Source: Flavivirga amylovorans (GTDB lineage: Bacteria; Bacteroidota; Bacteroidia; Flavobacteriales; Flavobacteriaceae). Taken from it: DNA of 64,000 nucleotides. Location: assembly GCF_030540875.1 (NCBI RefSeq), contig NZ_JAUOEM010000001.1, positions 868,001 through 932,000 of the forward strand. Direction: 5' to 3'. Below, piece after piece: positions 45,313 through 54,596 of the stretch; the first letter of the stretch is position 1, and each line of letters starts with the position of its first letter. A model generated the notes under the pieces. That model was not told where the DNA came from. It searched no databases and worked only from the letters and a program-made list of their open reading frames with translations. The position numbers were made by a program, and so were the translations under genes.

Positions 45313-47790
45313 ATGCTTTGTAGAATAAGTGCTTTACTAACACTTTTATGTTTTTTTACCCTTACTAATGGTCACACTCAGAATGTTGCACCAACTTTAA
45401 GCGCTACGGGAAACCAAAGGTATTGTCCTACAACTTCAATTAATATTGTTACACATTTTAATATTGTAGATCTGGATGATACAGAAATTGAGGCATTATT
45501 TGTTCAAATTTCAACAGGTTATCAGTCTGGAGAAGATATTTTAGTACTTACTGGTTCACATCCAAGTATTTCAACATCCTGGAATACTCTTGAAGGAAAG
45601 CTAACCTTAGAAAGTAGTACAGCTGGTGGACTAGTTAGTTATATTGATTTAATTACAGCGGTTGAAGCTATAGAGTTTCAAAGTACTAGCACGCTCCCAT
45701 TAGACAAAACATTTTCTATTACTATCGGAGATGCTAATTATTTGCCTTCCACAGGGCATTATTATGAGTATGTTCCTGCAATAGGTATTACTTGGACTGA
45801 TGCAAAAGTAGCTGCGGAAGCAAGAAGATATTTTGGACTTAAAGGATATTTGGCAACAATTACGTCTCCAGAAGAAGCGCAATTATCTGGAGAACAAGTT
45901 TCTGGTGCTGGATGGATAGGAGGTAGTGATGAGGAGACAGAAGGTGTATGGAAATGGGTTACTGGTCCTGAAGCTGGTACTGTATTTTGGAATGGAGCAA
46001 TCAATGGATCAACGCCTAATTATGCTAATTGGAATACAGCGGAGCCTAACCAAGCTGGTGATGAAGATTATGCACATGTAACGGCACCGAGTATTGGCCT
46101 ACCAGGTTCTTGGAATGATTTAAGTAATACAGGTCAAGCTTCAGGGCCGTATCAACCAAAAGGATATATTGTTGAATATGGTACTCCTGCAGAACTTCCT
46201 ATTGATATATCGGCTAGTACCAGTATTTATGCAGCAGGGATTGTCGATACTCAAGGAGCTATAAGATGTGGGGGTGGGCAACTTACCATCACTGCGACTG
46301 CTTCACCTGGAGCGACAGTTTATTGGTTTGCAACTGATGACCCTACTGCTGCTTTAAATACTCGAATTGGTTTAGGAGCTTCATTTACAACTGGAATAAT
46401 TAATACAACAACAATATACTATGCTTATGCTTCCGTTAATGGATGTACTGTAGGTGATAGAACTCCCGTTAGAGCAGAAGTTTTACCAATACCGACCATC
46501 GTATCTGTTAATGGCGATGTCGTTTGTGAATCAGGATCAGGAGTTTTAAGTGCTACGGCAGCATCTGGAGATGTTAATTGGTATGATTCTGCAACTGCCA
46601 TGACTCCACTTTTTACAGGAAATAGATTTACTACACCAGTACTTTCTAATACGACTACTTATTTTGTAGAGGCAGAAATATCAGGTTTAGCTGGTTGCAA
46701 ATCGACATCCAGAACCCCAGTTATATTAACAGTACAGAAAACACTTCCGCCAACAGCTACTAGACTTCAAACTTTTTGTGATATAGAAGAGGCTGCGATT
46801 TCGGATTTAGTCGCTACAGGTAATACTATAAAATGGTATACGGCAAATACAGGAGGTACACCATTGGATGCTAATGAAAGGTTAACTAATAATACCACTT
46901 ATTACGCAAGCCAAACAGTTAATAGCTGTGAAAGTATATTAAGGTTTTCTGTAGATGTAGAAATTTATGAAACGGTTGAAGCGCTTCTTCCAGTAGATAT
47001 ACCTACCTTATTTGAGTGTGATACTAATGCTGATGGAGATGATACAAATGGTTTTTCTACGTTTGATTTAACTTTAAATGAAACTACTTTATTAAATAGT
47101 AAAACGGCATCAGATTTTACTTTTACTTATTTTTTAGATAATGCTTATAGTGATCCTATCTCAATGCCAAGTGTTTTCAATAACACTATTAAAGATGGAC
47201 AACCTATCTATGTGAGAATATCAAATACTATTGATACTACTTGTTATACAGATACTTCATTTATGATTGCTGTACCTGCAAGAGCAACCATCGATATAGA
47301 TGATGTTGCTATTGTTGAATTGACTGACAATAATAGTATAACAATTAATAATGAAAATAATAATTTAGGTAATGTTGAGTATGAATTTGCATTAGATGAT
47401 ATATTAGGTCCCTATCAAGATGAACCATTTTTTGATCAATTGAAAGCTGGGTTGTATACCATCTATGTACGAGATAAAAATGAATGTACTATTGCAGAAT
47501 TAGAAGTGTTTATTCTTGGGTTTCCTAAATTTTTCACTCCCAATAATGATGGAAGTAATGATACATGGCAAATTAAAGGTATAGGATCAGATTATTCTAA
47601 TGCATCGGTTGTAAGTGTGTATGATAGATATGGTAAATTAGTTAAACAACTAAGTGCAAAAAACGGTAAATGGGATGGAACCTTTAATGGTAGCCAATTA
47701 CCAACATCAGATTATTGGTTTATTGCACAGCTTATAGATCAAACAGGAGCGGAGCGGGTCTATCGTGGGCATTTTAGCTTAATTAACTAA
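45313..47790 (+). CDS. Large secreted adhesin-like protein: C-type lectin domain, Ig-like repeats, type IX type B sorting domain
   Basis: A protein of about 825 residues. Signal peptide (ISALLTLLCFFTLTNGHTQ; the ATG at 45313 is preferred). Residues about 145-290 form a C-type lectin-like domain (ITWTDAKVAAEARRYFGLKG, GYLATITSPEEAQL, WIGGSDEETEGVWKWVTG, PNYANWNTAEPNQAGDEDYA). Several Ig-like repeats with CESGSG and NTTTYFVEAE/NNTTYYASQ features follow. The C-terminal about 90 residues are a gliding-motility-type (CHU_C) type B sorting domain (FPKFFTPNNDGSNDTWQIKG to YRGHFSLIN). It is probably a surface glycan-binding protein exported by the type IX system. Confidence 0.92.
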   Translation: MLCRISALLTLLCFFTLTNGHTQNVAPTLSATGNQRYCPTTSINIVTHFNIVDLDDTEIEALFVQISTGYQSGEDILVLTGSHPSISTSWNTLEGKLTLESSTAGGLVSYIDLITAVEAIEFQSTSTLPLDKTFSITIGDANYLPSTGHYYEYVPAIGITWTDAKVAAEARRYFGLKGYLATITSPEEAQLSGEQVSGAGWIGGSDEETEGVWKWVTGPEAGTVFWNGAINGSTPNYANWNTAEPNQAGDEDYAHVTAPSIGLPGSWNDLSNTGQASGPYQPKGYIVEYGTPAELPIDISASTSIYAAGIVDTQGAIRCGGGQLTITATASPGATVYWFATDDPTAALNTRIGLGASFTTGIINTTTIYYAYASVNGCTVGDRTPVRAEVLPIPTIVSVNGDVVCESGSGVLSATAASGDVNWYDSATAMTPLFTGNRFTTPVLSNTTTYFVEAEISGLAGCKSTSRTPVILTVQKTLPPTATRLQTFCDIEEAAISDLVATGNTIKWYTANTGGTPLDANERLTNNTTYYASQTVNSCESILRFSVDVEIYETVEALLPVDIPTLFECDTNADGDDTNGFSTFDLTLNETTLLNSKTASDFTFTYFLDNAYSDPISMPSVFNNTIKDGQPIYVRISNTIDTTCYTDTSFMIAVPARATIDIDDVAIVELTDNNSITINNENNNLGNVEYEFALDDILGPYQDEPFFDQLKAGLYTIYVRDKNECTIAELEVFILGFPKFFTPNNDGSNDTWQIKGIGSDYSNASVVSVYDRYGKLVKQLSAKNGKWDGTFNGSQLPTSDYWFIAQLIDQTGAERVYRGHFSLIN

Positions 47791-47849
47791 AACGCCTCTG
47801 GGTGTTACATTTCTCTATTTTAGCTATACATACCTTTAATATTAATACT

Positions 47850-50138
47850 CTAATAGAAATCTTTAATTTTTTGAAGTTTGTTTTTCCATAGTTTTAGAGA
47901 TTCTTTATGAGTTTTAATATTTTGATGCACTTCTTTTACAAGCGGATTATCATCGTTAACATTTGTGAAAAACTGTAAATTATTTTCTAATTGATTGATT
48001 TGACTTTTTACTTCATCAATTTTTTTACGAATAAAAGAACGTTCATTATCTAAGTTTCTATGATCGTCGTCAGAAGTATTAAAACTATCAAGTTTATTTT
48101 CAAACTTTATCATTTCAACTTCATTTTTATCCATTTCTAGGCTTGAAAGTAAGCTGTCTATAGTCTTTTGAAATTTACCTTCAATATATCGTTTATCATT
48201 AGGTACTTTTCCAAAAGTTCTCCATTGATTGATTTGTTCTTTTATAGTTACTAAATTTTTCTCTTTAGTATCAGTTAATTTTAACTCTTTAAGAGCATTT
48301 AAGAAATCGTTCTTTTTGTTAAAAGCATCAATGTTTTCTTGGTTAGCAGCATTTCGTTTTGCATGTAGCTTATCAAAATAACTATTGCATGCAGACTTAA
48401 ATTGTTTCCAAATTTTATCACTATCTTTTCTAGGAACATGACCGATTTTTTTCCAATCACTTTGAATTTTTTTCATCAAAGGTGTTGTAGCTTCAAAATC
48501 ATCACTATCCTTATTGTCTTCAGCGATTTTAATTAAATCTAATTTTTGCTGCAAATTATTATACTGTTCTTTTTTAAGACCCTTATAAAAAGCATTTTTT
48601 TGTCTGTTAAAAACACGTACAGATTCTTTAAACTTAGCCCAAGTACTTTCATTCACTTTTATAGGTACCTTACCCGCATTAAAAAATGCGTTGCGCAATT
48701 CTTCAATTTCTTTAATTTTCTTTTGCCAAGCACTATGAGATCTGTTTTCCTGTGTATTTATAGCATTAATATTAGCTATAATTTCAAGTTTAACTTCAAG
48801 GTTTTTTTCGTATACTTTATCTATTTCTTGATAATAAACTTGTCGTTTGTCATTAATGATTTTCGTAGCAGCTTTAAAGCGTTCCCAGATTCCTTCTCTG
48901 TGCTCTCTAGCAACAGGACCAAGCTCTTCCTTCCACATCTTGTGTAGTTCTTGTAGCTCTCTAAAAGAATGCATAACATTATCATCTTGAGCCAATTCTT
49001 CAGCTCTTGCAATAATTAATAATTTCTTCTCTAAGTTGTGCTTAAAATCTAAATCACGTAAGTCCCTATTTAAGTGTAAAAAGTCATAAAATATCTCTAC
49101 ATGGTGATGGTAACTATTCCAAGCATTATTATACTTGTCTCTAGGAATAGGCCCAGTTGTACGCCAGCGTTCTTGTAATTCTTTGAAGTGCTTGTAGGTT
49201 GTATTTATATTTTCTTCTAAATTAATTAGGCCTTTTAACTCTTCAATAATCTCTAATTTATTAGCTAAATTTTGCTTAAGGTTTTTTTCTAAACCTTGGT
49301 AATGTTCGTTTAACCTTTTTCGATATTCTCTATAGGCTTCTTTAAACCTTTTTTGTACGGGAGAAGAATAATAAAAATCTATTTCGTTACCTCCATCATT
49401 CAAAAATTCTTCTTTTTTCTCATCTATTAAAGATTGAAACTTAGTTTTAAACTCATTGTTTATATTATCTACATGAGCTTTTATAGCTTGTACTTTTTCA
49501 TTTTTTAAAAGCTTCTCTAATTCAATTGCAAGCGCTTCTAAAGACATCGTGTCATATGCCTTAACTTCAATAGTATGACGTTCTTTATTGCCTTCATCTT
49601 CTGCATCTTCTGCATTAGATTCTTCTATTTCATTGATAACTTCATCTGTTTCTACTTCAGATGTTTCAGATTTAGCATTAGCCGCCTCAATATTTTCATC
49701 TTTATTAGGGGTTTCTATGTCTTCATTTGCAGTTTCATCAACAGATTCATTAGTATCAACTGCATCCTCAGAATCGACATTATCTACCTTTTCGGTTTTG
49801 TCATTTGATTCTAATGAAGCTTCGTCGGAATTCTTTAAGTCTTTATTGGATTGCCCCACCATGGACTCGTCTTCGTTGTTTTCTTCTATGGTTTCAGATT
49901 TAGCATCAGCCGCCACAATGTTTTTATCCTTATTAGGGCTTTCAATGTCTTCATTTACAGTTTCATCAGCTGATTCATTAGTATTAACTGCACCCTCAGA
50001 ATCGACATTATCTACCTTTTCATTTTTATCATTTGATTCTAATGAAGCATCGTCTGTACTCGTTAAGTCATCATTAGATTGACTCACGATAGACTTATCT
50101 TCGTTGTTTTCTTCTTGCAGCTTATTAATATCAGACAT
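47850..50138 (-). CDS. DUF349 domain protein with duplicated acidic N-terminal region
   Basis: A 762-residue protein. Residues 1-190 are low-complexity, highly acidic (Asp/Glu/Ser/Asn) and contain two near-identical 76-residue units (about 9-84 and 85-160). Residues about 250-740 carry five or six DUF349 repeats, each a helical hairpin with a pattern like ELQERWRTTGPIPRDKYNNA, then KMWKEELGPVAREHREGIWE. DUF349 proteins are found in Bacteroidota and Actinobacteria; their function is not established, and the fold is coiled-coil-like. The acidic part is probably disordered. It lies upstream of aroE on the same strand. Confidence 0.9.
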   Translation of the reverse strand: MSDINKLQEENNEDKSIVSQSNDDLTSTDDASLESNDKNEKVDNVDSEGAVNTNESADETVNEDIESPNKDKNIVAADAKSETIEENNEDESMVGQSNKDLKNSDEASLESNDKTEKVDNVDSEDAVDTNESVDETANEDIETPNKDENIEAANAKSETSEVETDEVINEIEESNAEDAEDEGNKERHTIEVKAYDTMSLEALAIELEKLLKNEKVQAIKAHVDNINNEFKTKFQSLIDEKKEEFLNDGGNEIDFYYSSPVQKRFKEAYREYRKRLNEHYQGLEKNLKQNLANKLEIIEELKGLINLEENINTTYKHFKELQERWRTTGPIPRDKYNNAWNSYHHHVEIFYDFLHLNRDLRDLDFKHNLEKKLLIIARAEELAQDDNVMHSFRELQELHKMWKEELGPVAREHREGIWERFKAATKIINDKRQVYYQEIDKVYEKNLEVKLEIIANINAINTQENRSHSAWQKKIKEIEELRNAFFNAGKVPIKVNESTWAKFKESVRVFNRQKNAFYKGLKKEQYNNLQQKLDLIKIAEDNKDSDDFEATTPLMKKIQSDWKKIGHVPRKDSDKIWKQFKSACNSYFDKLHAKRNAANQENIDAFNKKNDFLNALKELKLTDTKEKNLVTIKEQINQWRTFGKVPNDKRYIEGKFQKTIDSLLSSLEMDKNEVEMIKFENKLDSFNTSDDDHRNLDNERSFIRKKIDEVKSQINQLENNLQFFTNVNDDNPLVKEVHQNIKTHKESLKLWKNKLQKIKDFY
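49659..50114 (-). repeat. Two tandem 228-bp units inside the DUF349 gene
   Basis: Units at 49887-50114 and 49659-49886 encode 76 residues each with matching order (for example SNDKNEKVDNVDSEG versus SNDKTEKVDNVDSED). They are aligned in frame, so a recent tandem duplication that keeps the reading frame is likely. The region could expand or contract by recombination. Confidence 0.75.
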
Positions 50139-50246
50139 TTTAAAAAATGTTAAGGTTCATTAAATACTTTAGACTTTAAATATACTAACAAGTCTTATTA
50201 TTTACAAAGAATACGAAGGGCTTTTAACTATTGTAATACCGTTTAA

Positions 50247-50984
50247 CTATAAATTCCATATAGACCAGGCTTTTTCCGCTTGTAATTTTAACATATTAAG
50301 TCCATTAATTGTTACGGCATGACTTTGCTTGCCTAATTTTAAGAATTTAGTCTCTTCGGGGTTGTATATTAAATCGAATAAAATATGTTTAGCTGTAATA
50401 GATTGATAAGGAATATCTGGACAGTCATCAACATTTGGAAAGGTACCTAAAGGTGTACAATTTATAATTATTTGGTATTTTTTAATATCGTTTTCAGTCA
50501 GAGAATCATAAGTAAAAGCAATTCCTTCGGATTGCTTTCTTGAAACATATTTATATGTAATACCTAGTTTTTTTAAGCTGTAAGCAATAGCTTTACTGGC
50601 GCCTCCAGTTCCTAAAATTAAAGCCTTTTTATGATGTGCTTTTAAAAAAGGTTCTATAGTTTTTTTAAATCCATAATAGTCTGTATTGTAGCCTACTAGT
50701 TTTCCTTTTTTAGTGATTTTTATAGTGTTTACTGCGCCTATGGCTTTTGCCTTTTTATTTACCTTATCAAGATATGGTATAACGACTTCTTTATATGGTA
50801 TGGTTACATTTAAGCCTTTTAAATTAGAAGTGTCTTTTATTATGGAAGGAAATAAATCAATCGTTTTAATATCGAAATTGTCATAGGTGGTATTAATTAT
50901 ACTTTCGTTCTCAAATTTCTTTTTAAAATATGCTCTTGAAAATGAATATGATATATCTTTTCCTAAAAGTCCTAATTTATTCAT
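50247..50984 (-). CDS. aroE: Shikimate dehydrogenase
   Basis: A 245-residue enzyme that reduces 3-dehydroshikimate with NADPH in aromatic amino acid synthesis. The substrate motif is LLGKDISYSFSRAYF (Ser-x-Ser), the catalytic Lys is in NVTIPYKEVVIPYL, and GAVNTIKI with GYNTDYYGF supplies Asn and Asp ligands. The NADP site is LILGTGGASKAIAYSLKKLG. Slightly shorter than most but complete. It overlaps the DUF368 gene start region by 8 bases. Confidence 0.95.
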   Translation of the reverse strand: MNKLGLLGKDISYSFSRAYFKKKFENESIINTTYDNFDIKTIDLFPSIIKDTSNLKGLNVTIPYKEVVIPYLDKVNKKAKAIGAVNTIKITKKGKLVGYNTDYYGFKKTIEPFLKAHHKKALILGTGGASKAIAYSLKKLGITYKYVSRKQSEGIAFTYDSLTENDIKKYQIIINCTPLGTFPNVDDCPDIPYQSITAKHILFDLIYNPEETKFLKLGKQSHAVTINGLNMLKLQAEKAWSIWNL

Positions 50985-51996
50985 GGGTTTTTCTAGTTTT
51001 TTGTCCGTACCATTCTAGAGCCAATACAATAGCAATTCCGAAACAAACGAATACTATGGCATAAAAAGTTTCTAAATTTAATTCTGGAATGAAACGTTTA
51101 TAATTTTCTATTATTTTTTGACCTGTTGAATCTAATATAAAATGGCCATCTATATCTATTTTATATTCTGTTTTTTTCCAAGGCCATACAACGCCTAATG
51201 ATCCAATTATAAAGCCTATAATGGCAGATATTGTTACGCTTTTATAGTGTTTCAAAATATAACTGAGTGCATGAGAAAAAGTCACTAAGCCTGTTACAGA
51301 ACCTAAGGTGAAAACAACTAGAACTTTAAGCATTCTTATGCGCTCTACATTATCGATAAAAGTAAAATTACCTCCTAAGACCTCATAAACTGTGTCGTAA
51401 AGTGCGTTTACCGAATCTACCAAAAGCAATACATAGTTGCCTAGTAAAATGAGTATGAAAGATCCTGAAAACCCAGGAAGTGTCATGCCAGAGACACTTA
51501 TAATTCCACAAAAAAATACAAACCAAAGATTGTCATTTTCTTTTGCTGGATTAAAAAAACTAATGCTTAAGCCAAGTATTATTCCTATAGCTATAGATGT
51601 ATACGTTTTATAGTTCCAATCTTTAAAATCTTTGTTTATGTAATAAATAGATCCTACTATCATTCCAAAGAAAACACTCCAAACATATAATTCGTAATGT
51701 TTTATGAGATAATCTAAAACTTTAGAAATGCTAAAATAACTAATAATCATTCCTAAAAAGAGCAGACTTAAAAAACGTCCGTTTATGTAATTGAAAAAAC
51801 TTTTATAGCGTCCATTTATAAGTAATTTAAAAGCTTTAATATTTACTTTTTTAAGTGAATAAATAAACTCTTCGTAAAAACCAGCAACAAAAGCAACAAC
51901 GCCTCCAGATACACCAGGAACTTTATTGGCAGCTCCCATACCCAATCCTTTAAGAATAAGAAAAATTTTATCGGTAAGTGTTCTAGTACTTTCCAT
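50977..51996 (-). CDS. DUF368 (PopT-like) polyprenyl-phosphate transporter, second of tandem pair
   Basis: A 339-residue inner-membrane protein with about 9 helices. The family signature is repeated: GMGAANKVPGVSGGVVAF near the N-terminus and SVSGMTLPGFSGSFILILLG in the middle. DUF368 proteins (PopT) recycle undecaprenyl phosphate across the membrane for wall and glycan synthesis. It is the downstream member of a tandem pair and shares its ATG with the stop of the upstream gene (TAATG). The C-terminus is longer than in its neighbour, with a soluble stretch after PWKKTEYKIDIDG. Confidence 0.9.
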   Translation of the reverse strand: MESTRTLTDKIFLILKGLGMGAANKVPGVSGGVVAFVAGFYEEFIYSLKKVNIKAFKLLINGRYKSFFNYINGRFLSLLFLGMIISYFSISKVLDYLIKHYELYVWSVFFGMIVGSIYYINKDFKDWNYKTYTSIAIGIILGLSISFFNPAKENDNLWFVFFCGIISVSGMTLPGFSGSFILILLGNYVLLLVDSVNALYDTVYEVLGGNFTFIDNVERIRMLKVLVVFTLGSVTGLVTFSHALSYILKHYKSVTISAIIGFIIGSLGVVWPWKKTEYKIDIDGHFILDSTGQKIIENYKRFIPELNLETFYAIVFVCFGIAIVLALEWYGQKTRKTHE

Positions 51997-52916
51997 TATT
52001 GTTTTTTTGAACCTACTTTTTCTAAAATAAAAATAGTTAAAAAACCAATAATCATTAAAATGATAGAGAACAAAAGTTGGCTATCACCATCAAAAGAAAA
52101 AGGAGATATGCTTTTTTGTAAAACGGGGGTTTTTATGCCTTTGGAATTTGTATGCCATGTTAAAGTTTCTTTCCATGGCCAGACTTTATTTAGTGATCCA
52201 AAAATAAAACCAGTGAGTAATGCTAATGTAATATTGTGATAGTTTTTGAAAAGCCATTTTAAAATATGACTAAAACTGAGTAGGCCTACAAGAGCCCCGC
52301 CAGCAAACACTAAAATCTTTTTTATATCTATGTCATGAATAGCATCACTAAGCGTTTTATATGCTCCTAGAATTATTAATATAAAAGATCCGGAAATGCC
52401 AGGTAGTATCATAGCACAAATAGCAATAGCTCCTGCAAAAAATAAAAATAAAGAACTTTCACTTGTTGATAAAGCTGGCAGCCTTGTAATGTAAAATGCA
52501 ATTACTGCACCAATAATTAAAGCTATGATTACAGGTATATTCCATTTAGATATTTGTTTTCCAACAAAATAAATGCTTGCAACTATTAATCCGAAAAAGA
52601 ATGACCAAATTAAAATAGGATGATTTTCCAGCAAATATTTGGCTAGTTTCATGAATGACACAAAACTTATTATAATACCTGATGCTAACGCAAGTAAAAA
52701 ATTACCGTTTAATTGTTCCCAAAAAGCTTTTAAACCCTTACTGAAAAGTGTTTTAAAAAGAGAAACATTTATATTGCTGATAGATGATATTAAATCCTCA
52801 TAAATACCAGATATGAATGCAATGGTACCCCCAGAAACGCCTGGAACTGCATCTGCAGCTCCCATTGCTAAACCTTTTAAAGAAATAATTAAATAATCGA
52901 TTAAACGTCTTTGCAT
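51996..52916 (-). CDS. DUF368 (PopT-like) polyprenyl-phosphate transporter, first of tandem pair
   Basis: A 306-residue inner-membrane protein with about 9 helices. The signature segments are GAADAVPGVSGGTIAF and CAMILPGISGSFILIILGAY. Same family as the next gene, with 1-base stop-start overlap, so the two are co-translated. The tandem copies are different enough to be specialised (for example in lipid carrier or direction). Confidence 0.9.
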   Translation of the reverse strand: MQRRLIDYLIISLKGLAMGAADAVPGVSGGTIAFISGIYEDLISSISNINVSLFKTLFSKGLKAFWEQLNGNFLLALASGIIISFVSFMKLAKYLLENHPILIWSFFFGLIVASIYFVGKQISKWNIPVIIALIIGAVIAFYITRLPALSTSESSLFLFFAGAIAICAMILPGISGSFILIILGAYKTLSDAIHDIDIKKILVFAGGALVGLLSFSHILKWLFKNYHNITLALLTGFIFGSLNKVWPWKETLTWHTNSKGIKTPVLQKSISPFSFDGDSQLLFSIILMIIGFLTIFILEKVGSKKQ

Positions 52917-53041
52917 ATTCTGATTTTTAAACTTAAATCAAAGGTATACATTTTAATGAAACATTTGTGATTAAAAATTCAATGGGTCATAAGAAGACTA
53001 TGCGTATGTTGTTACATTTTGAATTTAAAAAAGATAAAGTA

Positions 53042-54442
53042 CTAGCTTATGGATTTATTTTTAAGCAGCTTTTTTACTAGCATTTTTTTAGAAACTTCAG
53101 GAAAGAGTTCTTCGATAATAAAAGCATATTCTTTATTATAAAGAATCCCATTTTTTAAATGGAATGTGCCTTTATCATTTTCATTTAAAGAAAAGTATAA
53201 ACCAGCCAATCGGTATTCTAGTTCAGCATTTTCTGGATAAAATTCCTGTGCTTGTTCAAAATTATAAATGGCAGCTTGTGGTTCTCCAAGTTTGATTAGC
53301 AAATCACCACGAGATAACCAGGTATTAAGCTCATAATTTCCTAACTCTAGAGTTTTTTTGAATCCACGTTCTGCTTCTTCATAAAAATTGAGACGTTGAT
53401 TTATTTGTGAATATAATTTCCAATAAATAACATTTTCAGAATCTATATTGATGGCTTTATTTATATAATAAAGTGCTTTTTGGTAATTTTTTCGACTGTT
53501 ATAATATTTTGTTATAGCAATCCACCCTTTGTCTAACAAAGGGTCTTCATGAACCGTTTTATAATAATATTGAACTGCTAAATCATCATTTTTCAACTTT
53601 TCATGGCAGTTACCTATACGTAATAATGCAAAAGATGTTGGTTCATCTAGTTTTAAAGAGATGCTATAATTTTCAATGGCCTCTTCATAGCGTTTCAATT
53701 CCTCAAGAACCTTACCTCTTTCAAGATAGGCTCCTACAAATGTATCATCAGAAATAATGGCAAAATCATAGGCAGCCATAGCTTTTTCATATTTTTTAAG
53801 AGTATAATATTGCTTGCCTAATTGGTGCCAAGCGACTTCGCAATATGGGTTTTTATCTAGAAATGCGTTTAAATAAGAAATAGCTTCTTCATTTTGACTT
53901 AGATATTCAAAGCAATATATTACATTATATAGGGCAGAATAATCTTCTAAATCTTCTTCTAGACATTTCATGAAATATATTTTTGCATTTTCAAATTGGT
54001 CTAAAAAGAGATATTCCATACCAATTAAAGAATACAGGTCAATTACATCATCTGTGAGTTCTAATGCCTTTTTTAATACATCTATAGCTTGTTGGTGCTC
54101 ATCCTTTTTTGATAATATATTGGCTTTTTGAATGTAGATTTCTTCATTCATAGGATCTAAACTATAAAGCTCGTTTAATAAAGTATCTGCTTTTACTAGT
54201 TTGTCTTCAAATACATAAACTTCAACTTTAAAAAGTCTTAGATTAATAGATGTGGTGTGCTGGTCTAGACCTAATTTGATAGCTTTTTTTGCTAAAGCTA
54301 TTTTACCTTGATTAAGATAATGGTGAATGATGTTTTCAAATTCTTCAGAATCGAAAAATAAAACATGGTTTGTTTTTAACATCGATTCAAATTTTGATAA
54401 AGGCAAATTGTTATTGTCATTATGACCAAACTCCATACGCAC
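53042..54442 (-). CDS. Tetratricopeptide-repeat protein
   Basis: A 466-residue soluble protein made almost entirely of about eleven TPRs from residue 35 on (YNVIYCFEYLSQNEEAISYL, AYLERGKVLEELKRYEEAIE, ALYYINKAINIDSENVIYW). It has no signal peptide or catalytic motif. TPRs bind partner proteins. An ATG two codons further in is an alternative start. It lies between the aminotransferase and the DUF368 genes on the same strand, in what looks like an envelope-related cluster. Confidence 0.9.
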   Translation of the reverse strand: MRMEFGHNDNNNLPLSKFESMLKTNHVLFFDSEEFENIIHHYLNQGKIALAKKAIKLGLDQHTTSINLRLFKVEVYVFEDKLVKADTLLNELYSLDPMNEEIYIQKANILSKKDEHQQAIDVLKKALELTDDVIDLYSLIGMEYLFLDQFENAKIYFMKCLEEDLEDYSALYNVIYCFEYLSQNEEAISYLNAFLDKNPYCEVAWHQLGKQYYTLKKYEKAMAAYDFAIISDDTFVGAYLERGKVLEELKRYEEAIENYSISLKLDEPTSFALLRIGNCHEKLKNDDLAVQYYYKTVHEDPLLDKGWIAITKYYNSRKNYQKALYYINKAINIDSENVIYWKLYSQINQRLNFYEEAERGFKKTLELGNYELNTWLSRGDLLIKLGEPQAAIYNFEQAQEFYPENAELEYRLAGLYFSLNENDKGTFHLKNGILYNKEYAFIIEELFPEVSKKMLVKKLLKNKSIS

Positions 54443-54596
54443 TTTTGTGATTTTCTATATGAATAAATTTAAGCTTCTATTTGTCTTTATTATGATAGAG
54501 CAAGTAAATGTTTTTAACAAAGTAATCAACAACTATGCCTTTTAAGTGCTTTTTATACCTTTTTAGTTTGATTTTCAGAATGTTGAAAGGTCCTGG

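Noticed and set aside
49575-50082. Plus-strand Ser/Phe-rich ORFs opposite the DUF349 N-terminus
   Set aside because: They are reverse-strand readings of the acidic tandem repeat; the serine/leucine bias is explained by the opposite strand.
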